This document shows positions 1 through 13,238 of a stretch of 64,000 nt of DNA, in pieces. Numbering within the stretch: the stretch's first letter is position 1; each line of letters begins with the position of its first letter. Source of the stretch: Malania oleifera (taxonomy: Eukaryota > Streptophyta > Magnoliopsida > Santalales > Ximeniaceae); the NCBI RefSeq assembly GCF_029873635.1, contig NC_080422.1, forward strand, positions 14,725,936 through 14,789,935, written 5' to 3'. Under the pieces are notes generated by a model, which was not told the origin of the DNA, searched no databases, and worked only from the letters and a program-made list of their open reading frames with translations. Both the position numbers and the translations under genes were made by a program.

Positions 1-784
1 AATAAGAAAAAACAAAAGAAGATTCATGCTAATTAATTAATTAGAGAGTTGAACACGTAAAAAGATGAAAAGTTAATAATTGAACGAATACAGAGACACT
101 TTCATTTAATATTACAAAAATCCACCGAACCCGCAGAATCCGGTTCATCCTCCGACCCCACGAACACTTCACTTTCTCCCGCGTTTTTTTCCACCCGAAT
201 CGACCCGTTCATGTACCCTTTTCCGGCCGTCTATTAAACCATTTTCCCCAAAACGCCCCCGTCTCTCATCCTCATAATCCTCAAACTCATCAGAAATCCA
301 GGGCTGTTATCGTAAATTCTCACCTATTTCGTTATTCGCCCTACCTATCTTAGAGAGGTGGTGTCTGAGGCGGCAGAAAATGCTCGTTCAATATTCTGTA
401 CTCTCTCTCTCTCTATCTAAGCCACCTCCATTTATATCTATTTGAGATATCGAGCTTCATTCTCCATCTTCTCCTATATATATATATATATGAGTACGTA
501 ATTTTGTTCTTTTAATTTCTCTCGCTAGATCAGCGGCTCTGTTTCTTTCCTTCGCGAGCTTCGTTTAATTTCATACATACAGAGGGATTGCGTGTTGCCC
601 ATTAGTTTTCCCTCCCAAATCCCAATATGCATTGTTTCTTTCCTTCTTGGGCTTCTTGAATTCCGATTCTCCGCCGTAATTTGGAAGCACAATCAATTGT
701 TCATTCTTTATAAGACCCTTCATTCATTTGAGCTATCGATTCGTTAATTCTTTCCCGTTTATGCAAAGCTTTGTGTGTTTCAGA
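1..784 (+). promoter_or_regulatory. Upstream region and 5' leader of the IST1-like gene
   Basis: No coding region is visible here. The stretch turns pyrimidine-rich toward the gene, with a CT run at 401-415 and a TA run at 475-491, both common in plant core promoters and leaders. The translation start at 785 follows about 250 bases of T-rich leader. I cannot fix the transcription start, and a leader intron cannot be excluded. Confidence 0.45.
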
Positions 785-3096
785 ATGTTTGAGGGATTAT
801 TTGGTCGTAAATTTACCTCAAAATGGTCAAACTTCGAACCTACTTTCAAATTTTTTTTTTTTTGGGTTTTGCTTCTTTATGTTGAATTTTTTTAAATTTT
901 ATTTTGGTGCAGCAAATCTTTGATCAAAATCACGAAGACCCGCCTGGAGACGATAAAGAAGAAGAAAACTGCGGTGCAGAGGTATTTGAAGAACGATATT
1001 GCAGATCTTCTTAAAAGCGATCTCGATTATAATGCCTATGGAAGGGTATCTCTCTCTCTCTCTCGCTCTCTCTCTCCCTCTGTAATTTCTTCTTCAGCGT
1101 TGTTCTAAATTATTAGAAGAGTTATTAATCTTTTACCATGCCTGATTCATGAATTTAAGCTTTGTGGCGAATTGAATTCATACTGGCGTTTTTATTTTGT
1201 GTTTGTTGTCATTCTTATATTTAATGTTTTTTTATTAAAAAAAACTCTTTTATATTACCATTTTTAGCTATAGTATTTTTTATTTATTTTTATTTCTTGC
1301 TTTTATTGACCCAACAAGCCATCCAGCACACAAGCTGCGCTAGTGAAAAAAAAACATGTATTCTTTGTTATATTTGACTTCTCTGTTTTGTAATTTGTGA
1401 TTCTTTCTTTTATCTCTGCACTGTTTTGAACTTCTAGTACTTGTATGGCTGGATTGTTTCATTCCCTGATAATTAACATGCGCAGAAAATTGAAAAATTA
1501 AAACTTTCTGTTCCTATAGCAATGATTTTTGGATTTATATTACATCAACACAGACTTCATGCTTTTATACATCAATTATTTTGGTGAAGCAGGTTGAAGG
1601 TCTTCTGGTTGAGATGAATATGGCGTCGTGTTACAATTCCATCGAGCAGTTTTGTGATTTTATCTCAAACCATCTCGCTGCCATACATAAAGAGAGGTAT
1701 ATTTGCATAGTAGGATAAGTTTCATCCTTATAGTACTGATGTGAGTACTGATATTAATGTGTTTCAATAACTCTTTTTCTTCTTTCTTTTCATTGTAGTG
1801 AATGCCCTGAGGAATGCAGGGAAGCTGTAGCATCTTTGATGTTTGCAGCGGCAAGATTCGCCGATTTGCCGGAATTGCGTGATCTCAGAGATATGTTTTC
1901 TGGGAAATATGCAAATTCCCTGGATTCTTTCATTAATCAAGAGGTGACAACCCATAGATCTTTTTTAAGCAGATACAATACTTGGGTGCCTTTCTGGTTA
2001 CAATTTTGCTTTTTGTGAATAACCCGATTTGTTGTTTTGGATCAGTTCGTCGAGAAGTTGAAGCAAAAGCATCCAACAAAGGAAATGAAGCTTCGATTAA
2101 TGGAAGACATTGCCCAAGAACTCTCTATAAAATGGGATTCTAAGGCTTTGGTTCAGAAGCTGCATGCACCACCTGCCTCTAAACAGGTAAGCTTCATTCT
2201 GTTCAGAACTTGCAAATTGTGTCTCATATCTCTTTCCTTGCCTAATACTCACCCTTGTGCAGAATTTTGGTTCCATGGGTAACGAACGACATAGAACAGC
2301 GCCGGAGGAAGTCAATGATGATGGATACAAAAAACCCAGCAGCAGAGAAAATGCAGTCCCTAAAAGAGAGAATCGAACTTCGTCTCATGATAGACCAACA
2401 CATATCAAAGAAGGTGGCCAACAGAAACCATCAGACTCGGGAAGACATGTTTCGGAGGAAGATGTGGATAAGAGGAAACCATCGCACAACAGAGTTGTTC
2501 CCCCTCCTTATGTGAAACAATCAGCCTGTGAAGGGGAAGGAGCGGGACCCACAAATTTGAAGGATCATGGTAGTCGGGAGGACATCGATAATCAGGATGA
2601 TCCATTCGATGAAAGCAAGCGAAAACCGAGATCAGTGAGGAGGAAATCCTTGAAACCACCACCGGGCCATGACAATACTGGCATTACAAGCCCAGTAGGA
2701 GCGAGACGAGAACATGCGAGTCGTGGTTTGCAGTTTTTGCGCAAGGATGATGAAGGAGATAGAATGGCGGATGGGCATTCAAAGCATGGTTCAAAACAGT
2801 CAACTTATGAACTGGGAAAGGCTAAACACATATTGAAGCCTCCTCCTTCATGGCAGGCAGCAGATGATGCCACATCCACGAGTAATCGCGAACGCCGGAA
2901 ATCTGATTCTCTTGTTCCTCCGTCCAAAATATCATCTCTCCCATCAGAACCAGCCACTTCGAGTGAGGCATCCAGAGGTCATGCTCGAGCCGTTTCTTTG
3001 CAGCCAGATATGTTCAGCCAAGCAGGTCATGTGCACCCTAAGCTTCCAGACTATGACGATTTGGCATCTCGGTTGGCAGCCTTCAGAGGGAGTTGA
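785..3096 (+). CDS. IST1-like (ISTL) protein, regulator of VPS4/ESCRT-III
   Basis: The protein is 465 aa from six coding exons: 785-825, 913-1045, 1593-1696, 1799-1943, 2046-2186 and 2263-3096. All five introns are GT-AG and keep frame. Residues about 10-180 are the helical Ist1 domain, with family signatures KITKTRLETIKKKK, CPEECREAV and MFAAARFADLPELRDLR. The first exon encodes only 13 full codons (MFEGLFGRKFTSK), and its ATG gives the N-terminus usual for plant ISTL proteins. Residues 189-450 are charged, proline-rich and low complexity, so probably disordered. The tail YDDLASRLAAFRG (452-464) looks like a MIT-interacting motif of MIM1 type. Known family role: binds ESCRT-III and the ATPase VPS4/SKD1 at endosomes during multivesicular body sorting. 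Identity is inferred from motif recognition; the paralogue number is not assigned. Confidence 0.93.
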
Positions 3097-3573
3097 AAGA
3101 TATCAGCATTAGGAACTTAGGAAGGTGTATTTTATTTACCTGAAAACAGATTCTTTGCACCAAGCATCCATTGTAATCTTCGTCACAGAAATTCTTAAGT
3201 ATCTAGTTTCTTCCATTTGTATGTTGTGATTAAATTTCAACTTTAGAAACAAATTCACTGCAGAAGTTCTGTTATTTTGTACCAGCATTACTCCAAGAAA
3301 GAAATGGATTTGAGCGTTCATAGAAACACAAATACAATTTTTGATTTTGTTATTTTTGTGTTCATTGTGAGTTTCAGCTTCTTATAATTAGCATTTCGTA
3401 CCAATGGTTTGAACTTCTTCAAACCATAAAATGATTAAAAATGTTGTGAGCGGAGGTTCCCAAAGTGGCTCCATTTGGTTAGAGATTGACAATTAAAAAG
3501 ACTTCCACAAAAAATGTTCAAATCATAGGTTGGATTGGACAAAGGGAACCCCAAAGACTTCTTCTCACATTAG
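3097..3573 (+). other. 3' UTR and spacer after the IST1-like gene
   Basis: Non-coding, AT-rich. The 3' UTR probably covers the first 200-300 bases, but there is no clear AATAAA signal. The copia fossil begins at 3574. Confidence 0.5.
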
Positions 3574-6500
3574 TGTAGGAAATTAACACGAAATTTTCAA
3601 ATCCTATGAAAAACAAAATAGAAAAAGAAACACACTAAAATAAAAATTATTCACTCGCACAAAGACAATATCTCTCATGAACTAAGCTTTAAGATAAAAA
3701 TCTCTCATTAAAAGACTACGCAACATTATTTTGGATCGGGTTATCATCCGGATCAAACACAACTAGGCTCCACAAAAAACCCAACAAATCTTCCAATTTG
3801 AGACTAGTTCATTCACCAACATCAACTGCAATCCTCCAAAGGAACAATCTCTCATTCCTGCAACTCATCCTCCTGTTCTCAAGTTAGAAGGCCAACTGAA
3901 GTTGCACACAACTTCAGCTTTCTATAGTGACACCCTTAGTCAAACATGTCTGCTGGGTTCTTAGATCCACATATCTTCTTTAGTATTACCAACTTATCTT
4001 CAACAAGGCAACGAATAAAGTGGTACTTTGTCTGTATATGCTGCAACTTTGAATGAAAAATTGCATGAAAAATTGCACTCTGACTGTCATTGTGTAGAAT
4101 GTCCATCTCTTGCTTCTTACCCAATTCGTCTAAGAAGTCATGTAACCAACTCATTTCCTTTCCAGTTTCAGTTACTGCAACATACTCAACTTTTGTAGTA
4201 GACAAAGTAACAACTTTTGTAGATTTGAAGCCCAGGATATAGCTGTACCACCCAGAGTAAATACAAACCAAGTACTACTTTTTTTACTATCAATATCACC
4301 AGCAAGTTCAGCATTTACATAACCCTGCAGTTTTAAACTTGCACCTATGAAGCAAAGACATGTATCTGATGAACCCCTCAGATATCTCAAAATCCACTTG
4401 ACTGCTTCCCAATGCTGCTTTCCTAGCCTACTCATGAATCTACTCATAATTCCCACTGCATGTGCAATGTATAGCCTTGTGCACACCATAGCATACATCA
4501 AGTTGCCAATAGCTTAGGCATATGACACCTTGCTCATATGGTCCCTTTCTTCTTTTGTCTTCGGTGACTGTTCTTTGCTTAATTTGAAATTACTACCCAA
4601 GGGTGTGCTCACTGGTTTAGTTCATTCATGTTGAACCTGTTGAGAATTTTCTTCACATACTCTGATTGTAAAAGTTTTAACGTACCATTAGCCTTGTCTC
4701 TAAAGATTATCATACCAAGGATTTGCTTTGCAGCTCACAGATCCTTCATTGCAAACTTTTTAAACAATTGCTTTTTTAGATTATTAATCTCCTCAATGCT
4801 AGACCTTGTAACGAGCATATCATCTACATACAACAGTAAAATGATGTAGGAATTGCCAAAGAACTTAACATTGCAACAATGATCAGCTTCACATCTCTTG
4901 AACTCAATTCTATGCATAAAATTATCAAATTTTTTGTACCACTGTCTTGGAGCTTGTTTTAGGCCTTATAAACTCTTTCTCAGTTTGCATATTAGATTCT
5001 TTTGTCCCTAAACAATGAACCCTTTTGGCTGAATAATGAAAATGTCTTCCTCTAAGTGACCATGAAAGAACGCCGTCTTCACATCTAACTACTTAAGATG
5101 TAGGTTTTCTGCAGCCACCATTCTCAATATCAGTCTAATTGTTGTCATCTTCACAACTAGAGAAAATATTTCTGAGTAGTCAATGCCCTTCTTCTACTGG
5201 AATCCTTTGACAACTAATCTGGCCTTGTAACGTTTGCTACCATCATGCTCATTCTTTATTCTGTATACCTATTTGTTGTGCAAAACCTTCTTACCTACTG
5301 GCAATTTAGTCAGTTCCCATGTCTGATTCCCCAACAAGGAATCCATTTCATCCTTCATGGCTAACTCCTACTTACTCAAATTTTTATCTTGTAAGGCTTC
5401 ATCATAACACTCTGGCTCACCACTATCAGTCAACAGGAGATAATTTAGAGTGGGTAAATAATATTGTGGAGGTCTAATGGTCTTGGAAGATCTACAGACT
5501 TCAGCTATAGGTGTACTTGATCTATCTATGATTCTACATTCTCCTTATCCTCTTCACTTCTTTCTTGGACAGTACTTTTAGTCAATTCATCTAAGTTGAC
5601 AAACTTAGATTTCTTCTGATGTATCCCTGTTACATCTGGCACTACAGTTGACCTGTCCTTGTACATAACCTGTTCATTAAATATCACATTTCTACTTCTG
5701 ATGATTTTTCTATTTTACTCATCCCAAAAACGATAGCCAAATTTCTCATCACCATAGCTAATGAAAGAACATATTTTAGACTTTACATCAAGTTTACTAC
5801 TAGCATCGGAATCAATAATGAACATAAGAAACACAACCAAGAACTTTTAAATGGGAAAACTTTACCTCTTTATTGCTCCAAACTTCTTTAGGAAGTATGA
5901 ACTTTATGGGAACTAAAGGTCCTCGGTTTATCAAGTAAGCTGCAGTACTAACAGCATCAGCCCAAAAAGTTTTTGGTAGTCCAACATGCAACCTCATACT
6001 CCTAGCATGCTTATTGAGAGTTCTGTTCATGCGCTCAGCCACACCATTTTGCTGTGGTATCCCAAGAATGATCTTCTCTATCTTGACTCCATGTGTAGCA
6101 CAATATTCACTAAACCCTCCATCTATGTACTCACCTCTATTGTCTGACCTTAAACATTTTACTTTCAAACTTGTCTCTATCTCAACCATAGCCTTCCACT
6201 TCTTGAAAGTATCAAATACATCAGATTTATTTTTTAAAAAATAAACTCGTACCTTTCTGGTTGAGTCATCAATGAAAGTGATGTAATACAGAGAAGGCCC
6301 CCACAAATCAATGTGTACTAACTCCAATTTTTCAGCCTTTGGTGTCTTGCCAATTTTCAAGAAGCTCACCTTTTTCTGCTTTCCTAAGATGCAGCTTTCA
6401 CACATGTCGAAATCAACGGACTTCAATTATGGTAGTTTCCCTCTTGAGAGCAACATCTTCATCCCTTTCTCACTCATGTGACTAAGTCTGCGGTGTCATA

Positions 6501-6771
6501 AGCTTGTATCAGTACTTGCTTCAGCAACTAAAATTGTGTCTCTTGGACTTGAGGTCATATATAGAGTACCATACTTCTTTCCACGAGCCAATACTCTGGC
6601 TCCCTTTGTAACCTACCAAGTACCATCAACAAACAACAATTGCACGCCCTTCATCATCAAGTTGTCCAATAGAAATCAGATTCCTCCTCAGGTCAGGAAT
6701 ATGTCAAACCTTCTCCAGTAACCAAATAGACCCATTGGGCAACAACATCCGAACATTTCCCATACCCACAA
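3574..6771 (-). mobile_element. Ty1/copia retrotransposon fossil, 3' part
   Basis: Read on the minus strand, this holds the end of gag-pre-integrase (about 6540-6771), integrase core (5812-6426, with the copia signature CESCILGKQKKVSF and GIPQQNGVAERMNR), reverse transcriptase (about 4700-5400, with LLLYVDDMLV) and RNase H (3936-4501). A short LTR-like segment at 3574-3786 begins TGTTGGGTTTTTTGTGGAGC on the minus strand, next to a purine-rich tract. The same LTR start occurs in the solo LTR at 18415, so the two belong to one family (Ale-like by appearance). The element is badly decayed, with ten or more breaks. Its 5' part is not seen, because a gypsy-type LTR abuts at 6772. Confidence 0.85.
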
Positions 6772-7700
6772 TGTAACGCCCCGACCCTCCATGTGGGGCC
6801 AGGGTGCTACTTTAGTAATATATATATTCTTGATACCATAATTAATATATATAAGCAGCAAAAATAATTTAAACATCCTCCAAAACATTACCAATGTTCT
6901 AGACTACTATCACCCACAAGGGTCTCCAAGCATTTAATATTACAACCCAAAAATAAAAGACAGAAACTAAACTTCATTCATACAACCCACGTACATATAC
7001 TAGACAGACTAAACTCAGCCCATTTTGCCTACTAAGCACGATCCCTGATATTTCCTGAAAAGTCAAATGATCATTGGGGTGAGACACCTCTCAGTAAGAT
7101 GGATTAAGTTAAAATCAAGGTGTGGCCTACATGAGTTTTAGTAGAATCAAAAAATATTCATTTCTTCTTTTAACCAAAAATAGCATTTGTAGATTGTACT
7201 CAAACCTATATAGTTGAGAATACACTTTTATTTCCATAGTATAAACCAGTTCAATGAATAGCTAGCACCATTTACATAAATTCACATATATGCGTAGAAG
7301 ACACCCCCTAGGACAAACGACATGATTAACCCCCATGGCGGGTTGTGCAGTTCGAATACTAGACTTACCCTGGGTGATCAACCCAAATAAAGTCAAAGTA
7401 ACCATCTGCAAGTACGTCTGCAAGCTCAACTACAGGTCTGATTGCCTTACCACTTCTTGTTCTGGACCCCAAGGAAGGTACAACAACTCTTCGTAGGCCA
7501 ACTGGCTGAAACCCCCTACACTTCTACTACAGTGTGGTTGCACCTAACCAAACAATTCACTAGCAACAGTACTGTGCTCACAATATAACCGCTCCTCAGG
7601 GTTCTTAAACTATATTATGCAATTAAAGTAATAAAAACTGTAATATATTCTCACTATTGTCATTTCATATAAAACCTGCCATTACGGAATCACTGGGCAT
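6772..7700 (-). mobile_element. Gypsy-type LTR fragment (minus)
   Basis: The left end TGTAACGCCCCGACC is the reverse complement of the usual end of the Tekay-type LTRs found elsewhere in the window. Shared landmarks are GTGAGACACCTCTCAGTAAG near 7080 and CCCATGGCGGGTTGTGCAG near 7335, which match 60020-60050 and 60270-60290. It abuts the copia fossil, so it probably inserted there. The right edge is approximate, because it runs into LINE sequence without a clear border. No internal gag or pol is attached, so it is a solo LTR or a broken piece. Confidence 0.65.
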
Positions 7701-9388
7701 ACCCATGAAAGGGACAATTAACTCCCAAATAAAGATATGCTAAGCAGACAATCATAAAGCCTAATGCGACTGAGACTAACTACAACTCAATACATCAAAA
7801 CTTGGGCATCCCCAAGGGAAAAAGCCAAGATGAAAAAACAAACAAACAAATTTAGTCAACCAAAGGGGAGCACTCCTTGCAAAGCAATCAGCAAGCCAAA
7901 CAAGGCTAGAATAACTACTACACAAACATCAGAGTTCAAACAACTAGATAGGGAAATTTATCATAAACAATTCTGTAAATATGGGATTGGACAGAATTGA
8001 TGAAGGTCTTTGGAAGGGTAGCAACTCCCTCAAACTTCCTCTTGTTCCTAGCATGCCAAAGGTCCTAAACCGTAATGGCAAGGCAAGCCTTCTTAGCAAC
8101 AGCCTGAACTCCTTTACCACCGACCTCTTTACGCATCCACTTGAGAGCAAATTTAATTGTAGTCATGGCTCCTGAAATGCCCATCCAACCCCTAATGAAA
8201 CTCCATACACAGGAGGAAAACTTGCATTTGAAAAATAGATGGTCAATGGTTTCATTTTTTGAGTTGCAAAAAATTGCAAGATTGGTCCACACCATCCACC
8301 CAGAATCTGTCACAAGTCAGCAGCTTCCCTTTTGCACCAAGCTATAATATAAAGGAATGCTTTGGAAGGCAGCAATTCTTCCATACAATAGCATGCCAAG
8401 GGACTTTGTTACCCTTGTTTCTCCAAAAGTGATAGGCTTTAGAGTAGTTAAACTGCTCATCTTCAGACCATTGTCTCACTTGCTTCTCAACCCCATCTGA
8501 ATTTCCACACTACTGCATAATCTCATTTTTTTTTTTTATCTCAATTATTCTCTTGAAGAGGGGTGAATCTTCATTTCTTGTAGAAGCACCCCATAAGCTG
8601 CCCCTTTTCAAATAGACATGGCAAATCCACTTGGACCACAGTGAGTATTTTTTGATATGGATGTTCCATAGGGCCTTAGTAAGCAAACCTTTGTTCCAAA
8701 CCTCACTCCAAGCCACAAGAGGTTTTCTTCTTCCCCCCATAGGAAGGATCTACATAACTTGACCACATGAGCCAACACAGTCTTTGGAATTGGAAAAATG
8801 GAAAGACAAAAACAATCCACTCCCAGAACAACAGAGTTCAACAACTCCAGTTTACCAGCATAAGATAGGGAGTGCCCCGACCAAAAACCAATAAGGTTGG
8901 AGATCTTTCTAATCAAAGGAGAATAATGCATTGTGTTCAGACGAGTGGAAGCCAATGGGATGCCCAAATACCTGAAAGGAAACTCCCCTTCTGAAAAACC
9001 TGTTAGTTCTTTAATAGCCTCTAGATTCGACCCATTAACACCTGCAGCAAACATGTTAGACTTGAGGATACTTGCTTTCAGCCTAGAACACTCAGAAAAC
9101 AAACACATGCAGTCCATAATTGATTTAAATGGAGAGTAGTCTCCCCTAGCAAAAAAAATGAGATCATTAGCAAAGGCTAAGTGAGCAATGTTCAAATTAC
9201 CACATTTGGGGTGATATTTGAAATCAGGATTATTTTCAAGAGACTTCAGTAATCTCGAGAGATATTCTAAGCAAATCACAAAAAGGAGGGGGGAGAGCAG
9301 ATCCCCTTGTCTAAGCCCCTTCTTCCCTTCAAAGAATCCAAACAAACCCCTATTTGTTTCTATTTCTCCTTGATGTAGATACCAATGC
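7700..9388 (-). mobile_element. LINE (L1-type non-LTR retrotransposon), 5'-truncated
   Basis: Minus-strand LINE keeping only the C-terminal half of the second ORF and a possible 3' UTR (about 7700-8000). The right end stops at a 19-A run (9389-9407) flanked by AATGC on both sides (9384-9388 and 9406-9410). No endonuclease domain and no early reverse transcriptase is present, as expected for 5' truncation. No poly(T) marks the left end, so the 3' border is uncertain. The copy is non-functional. Confidence 0.8.
8010..9388 (-). pseudogene. LINE ORF2 remnant: reverse transcriptase and zinc-binding tail
   Basis: The open part at 8608-9390 reads as plant L1-type reverse transcriptase: GLRQGDLLSPLLFVICLEYL, then LAFANDLIFF at the catalytic site, then PFRYLGIPLASTRLN. 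The catalytic box normally reads (F/Y)ADD, so the first Asp is Asn here, which should kill polymerase activity. Downstream, in another frame (8065-8313), KNETIDHLFFKCKFSSCVW matches the zf-RVT-type tail common in plant LINEs. At least one frameshift separates the two parts. The 5' half of the ORF is missing. Confidence 0.8.
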
Positions 9389-9410
9389 AAAAAAAAAAAA
9401 AAAAAAATGC

Positions 9411-9735
9411 ATTTAGTTATGTTATGCTTGAAAATCCTAAGAGGGAATGATTTCTCGTTTTTTTTTTAAACAATAAAGCTATTTTTTATGGTTTTCACTT
9501 GCTACAAGGTGAAGCAATCATTTTCAAAAAGTGATGCATGAGAGTTAGGTGTTCGGTTCTCCAAGTGCATTTTGCATCTTTCGTTTGCCTTTCGTTTCAG
9601 CCCATCTAGGACTTCTCATTTTGATATTCACTTTTTCATAAGATTACAAGTTCAAATGCAATTAGCCACTTGTGAGTATATATATATTTAAAAAAATTGG
9701 GTTGTCCATTAGGCCAAACTCATTGTTGGCCTAAC
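9411..9735. other. Spacer, nothing recognised
   Basis: AT-rich unique-looking sequence with no ORF or repeat that I can identify. Confidence 0.4.
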
Positions 9736-11640
9736 TGGGCTTTTCAATCTTATTTTGATGATAACAAAATGAAGGATGCTTTAACATGTGGTGTTGAGTG
9801 ATTTGACTTCAGATCTAGGTAAAAGGAAACTCACGGTTGATAAGCTGAAGATCAATGTCAATCTAGTGGAAGTTCCTCAGAATATTGAAGTAATGAATGA
9901 CAAATGAAGATGTTAAAGGTCAAGCAAATCTTAAAGTCAAAAGTGAACCTCGAGAGGCTGAAGGACTTAGTGATTAAGGAGACCATGATTAGAAGGATTG
10001 TTGTAAGTACTTCAATACCATTACTATCTAGATATGTGAAGCTCTTATAAATCAAAAGAAAGTAAGAAACACATTTTTTAAAGACCTTAAAATATGTTTT
10101 TGAAATCAAGGTAACAAAGGTCTCAAAGGAAGAAAAGTTTTTAAAGAATATAAGGGAAAAGGTGAGAGCCAGGCAACTTCCCTATATAGGCAGGCGATTG
10201 CCAAGTTTTAGAAGAAGTAAACTTGGGGGGCCGTAGGGTGCTAGGTGATTGCCTGAGCATTGTCAGGCGCATGGGTGGTCAAGCCAGGCAACTGCCTGTG
10301 TCTTGGTAGGCGACTGCCAACCTTCTAGTTGTCTAATTTTCTCGGAAGAGATTTTTAAAACTCAACGAGAAGATTGTCAAAATTTTGAATTTAAAAATTT
10401 ATTCTATAATTTAATACTTTTTGAAAAGTTACCTAATTAAATGAGGAAACTTTTCTTTGAAAAAAGTCTATAAATACCACATTTGATCAATGAAAAATGT
10501 GAGAGCCAAAAGATCAAACGATCAATATGTCAAGGCTATATACAATCCCTACGCTCAAATTCTCCTAAAGTTCTTTTTGCTCACATCATTTTGCTGGAGA
10601 AAAACTCTATGATTTTGGTGGATTGAAAAATCAAAAGCTTGGTTCCGAGTTGCATTCAATTTTTTTTAAGAACCATCGGTGACTTCTAAACCTTTAAAAC
10701 TTCACATGTTCTATTTAGCTTTGGTTTTTGAAGTACGATTTAGAAATTAACTTGTACAACCAGCTCTGAATTTTGAAAGTATTTTTGTACGCATAATTTA
10801 TCTTGTACTCCTGTAGATTGTGACGATTCCAGGTTTGTTGGATCGTTGGCTAGGCGAGGGGATATCACTCAGAGAGGTGCTACTCTAGCCTAATTGAAAG
10901 AGTGACCAAACAAGGGTATATCGTTTGGAGAGGCGGGCTCTAGCCTACTAAATGAGTGTGTAAATGTTCTTTTTTCTACCCAGAAGGAACAAGGTATAGT
11001 GAACTTCTTAGGTGGTTGACCTAAGGCGAGGACGTAGACTGGGTATAAGCCGAACCTCGTAAAAGTGGTAGTGTTTCTCTCTTTCCCTTACTCTCTTTTA
11101 ATTTCAGCAACGATATAACCTGCGTGGATGGGTTAATACTTTGAATCATAAAAGTAACACGTATTGGAAATTAAGTAAACCCAAATCCTAATTTGTTCTT
11201 GGGCTTGCGAAAACCGAAAGGGAGTACGTTGGTTAATTGATCTTTTGCGGAAACCGAAAGAAAGTACGTTGATTGGTTAACATCCCAAGACTTATTAGGT
11301 GAAGGTTTATTTAAATTCTAATATTGTAAAAGTGATTGGATGTTATTTTAAATATTCAAATTCAAAAGCCAACTACAAGAAGTGCACTTTCATATACAAG
11401 GCCGCTAAATATTGCAACTTGATTTCTTGTGGAATGGTTGTTTTACTTAAACAATTAATTGATTGATTGTGGTTGTTGTGATTGTGGATTGATTGGAGAA
11501 AATAAGAGTTTGTGTGGATTGCCCGATTAACAAAAATACAAGATATCCTTAAAAGATTGCAAGAAGGGACAAGAACTCTTAAAAAGGATTTAAGGAATTT
11601 TTAAATAACCCAATTCACTCCCCCTCTAGGGACTACACCT
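9736..11640 (+). mobile_element. SIRE/Maximus-like copia LTR, probably solo
   Basis: Near its left end is TTTTGATGATAACAAAATG (9752-9770), and near its right end is CCCAATTCACTCCCCCTCTAG (11610-11630). Both are hallmarks of long LTRs in the SIRE/Maximus copia lineage. The length of about 1.9 kb fits that lineage. No primer site, gag or pol is attached on either side. Exact ends and a target duplication were not found, so the borders are good to tens of bases only. Inside, 10170-10320 holds several diverged GGCGATTGCC/GGCAACTGCC-like short repeats. Confidence 0.6.
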
Positions 11641-12629
11641 TAGGTTTCAGGTTTTTTGGATTTGATCGATTAAGTTGACCCCAATTTGCACTCGTAAGAT
11701 TTTCAATTATGGCTTATAAATCGAATTCTTAGTGATCCAACCAAGTTGGATTAGTTGGTACAATTTGAGTGTGGAAACCATATCGAACCATGTTAAACAC
11801 CTCAAAAATGTTGCTAAAATTAGAGTTTCTAGATTTGACCTGAATTTTTTTTAAGAATAGATAACACTTTTCTACTATTTTAATATTAATCTATATAAAT
11901 TAGATATGGTTCAAATTTGATGAGCTTATTTAAATTTATATATTGATAGTTTAAGTAGCACCAGATGAAGCCACCAAGGTTATCCAATGTGGCTCCTCCC
12001 ATGAAAAGGCAAAATTATGCTTTTGTCAATTACTTAAAGCTTTTGATCCTACACACGACAAAGGATGCAATGGTGAGGAGGGGAGGGTGCAAGTGGTTTT
12101 TGGTATACGTGAAGAGAAGCGTGTCTAGGACTTGACATAGGAACTATAAAGCCTCTTGAAATGAAATAGAGAATAAATGGTATTAATTTTTAGCATTCAA
12201 TTTAGGAACACGTATGGGGGACTTTGTAGCTTCCTACAATGAAACTAATAATGGAGTGGTGAGAAGACCAAAATGTTATCAAAGAAGACATAGTTTGAAT
12301 CTTTGCTAAGACATACCACAATTCACAAATAGCATCCCTCCACCAAAGTCAATAAGGCAGGGAATTACAGTGATATTGAATATAATAGGAATTTAAATTT
12401 GAAGTGAATAATCATTGATGACATTTTTGTCATTATCAAAGCTATCACATTGGAGAACTGTGTAATTTTTGCCTTAGTAGTTAAACAAATAATTTAGTAG
12501 TAGTTGAATGTAATAGCCCCCAAAAACTGTCCCTCCATCTCGCTAGAGCCATCATTATTGTTGATATAGCCATGTGTGTACCTAATATTTTCTCCTCCCA
12601 CCTTTTCCTTTTTATTTTTTGGTTTCTGT

Positions 12630-12682
<53 letters not shown>

Positions 12683-13233
12683 ATTCTTGGTGACAATTTA
12701 CTTCTCTCTTTTATCTTTTTTGCATAGCTACCTTCTCAATCATGCAACAACCTTCGATCATAATCTTCATATTATTGCCTTTATATATTTCATTAACATT
12801 TTTGTTTGTTTGCAGAGATTGTGAAAGAAAGTAGAAAAATATGAAGTTTTTACTCGTTTAACGACATATTTCTCGGCTAGTAAATAGAGTAATAATGATT
12901 TTATCTAATTTCAAAAAACTTCTTTTTTAATACTACATTTTATACGTGTGTAGTCACATTTTTAGTGTATATGTTTTCATTGGATGCAAATTTATTGAAC
13001 ATGGTGAGCAATCTACATTATTAAAAATTACTTTAAACTTTTTTTAAAAAAAATTCTACGTCATTTTCAAATGAAAAAATTTCATTTATTTTATTATTAC
13101 TTAATGATCAGGTTTCGTCACAAGTCATTGATGCATTATTAGATTTTAAGAAATAAAAAAAAAAAAAAAAAAAAAACCAAAACATACAACCAAAACTTCA
13201 ATTTTTTAATGTCATCCTTTCAGTTATTGTTTC
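11641..13233. other. Intergenic, no gene seen
   Basis: AT-rich with no credible coding region. It contains a CT microsatellite (12634-12679) and an A run near 13157. Because the copia element at 13239-19195 appears to have inserted just before the METTL22-like gene, this stretch may be that gene's ancestral upstream DNA. That is inference only. Confidence 0.4.
12634..12679. repeat. (CT)n microsatellite
   Basis: About 23 CT units in a row, uninterrupted. Confidence 0.95.
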
Positions 13234-13238
13234 ATTTC

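Noticed and set aside
920-1108. Separate 62-codon gene
   Set aside because: It is exon 2 of the IST1-like gene read on into its intron.
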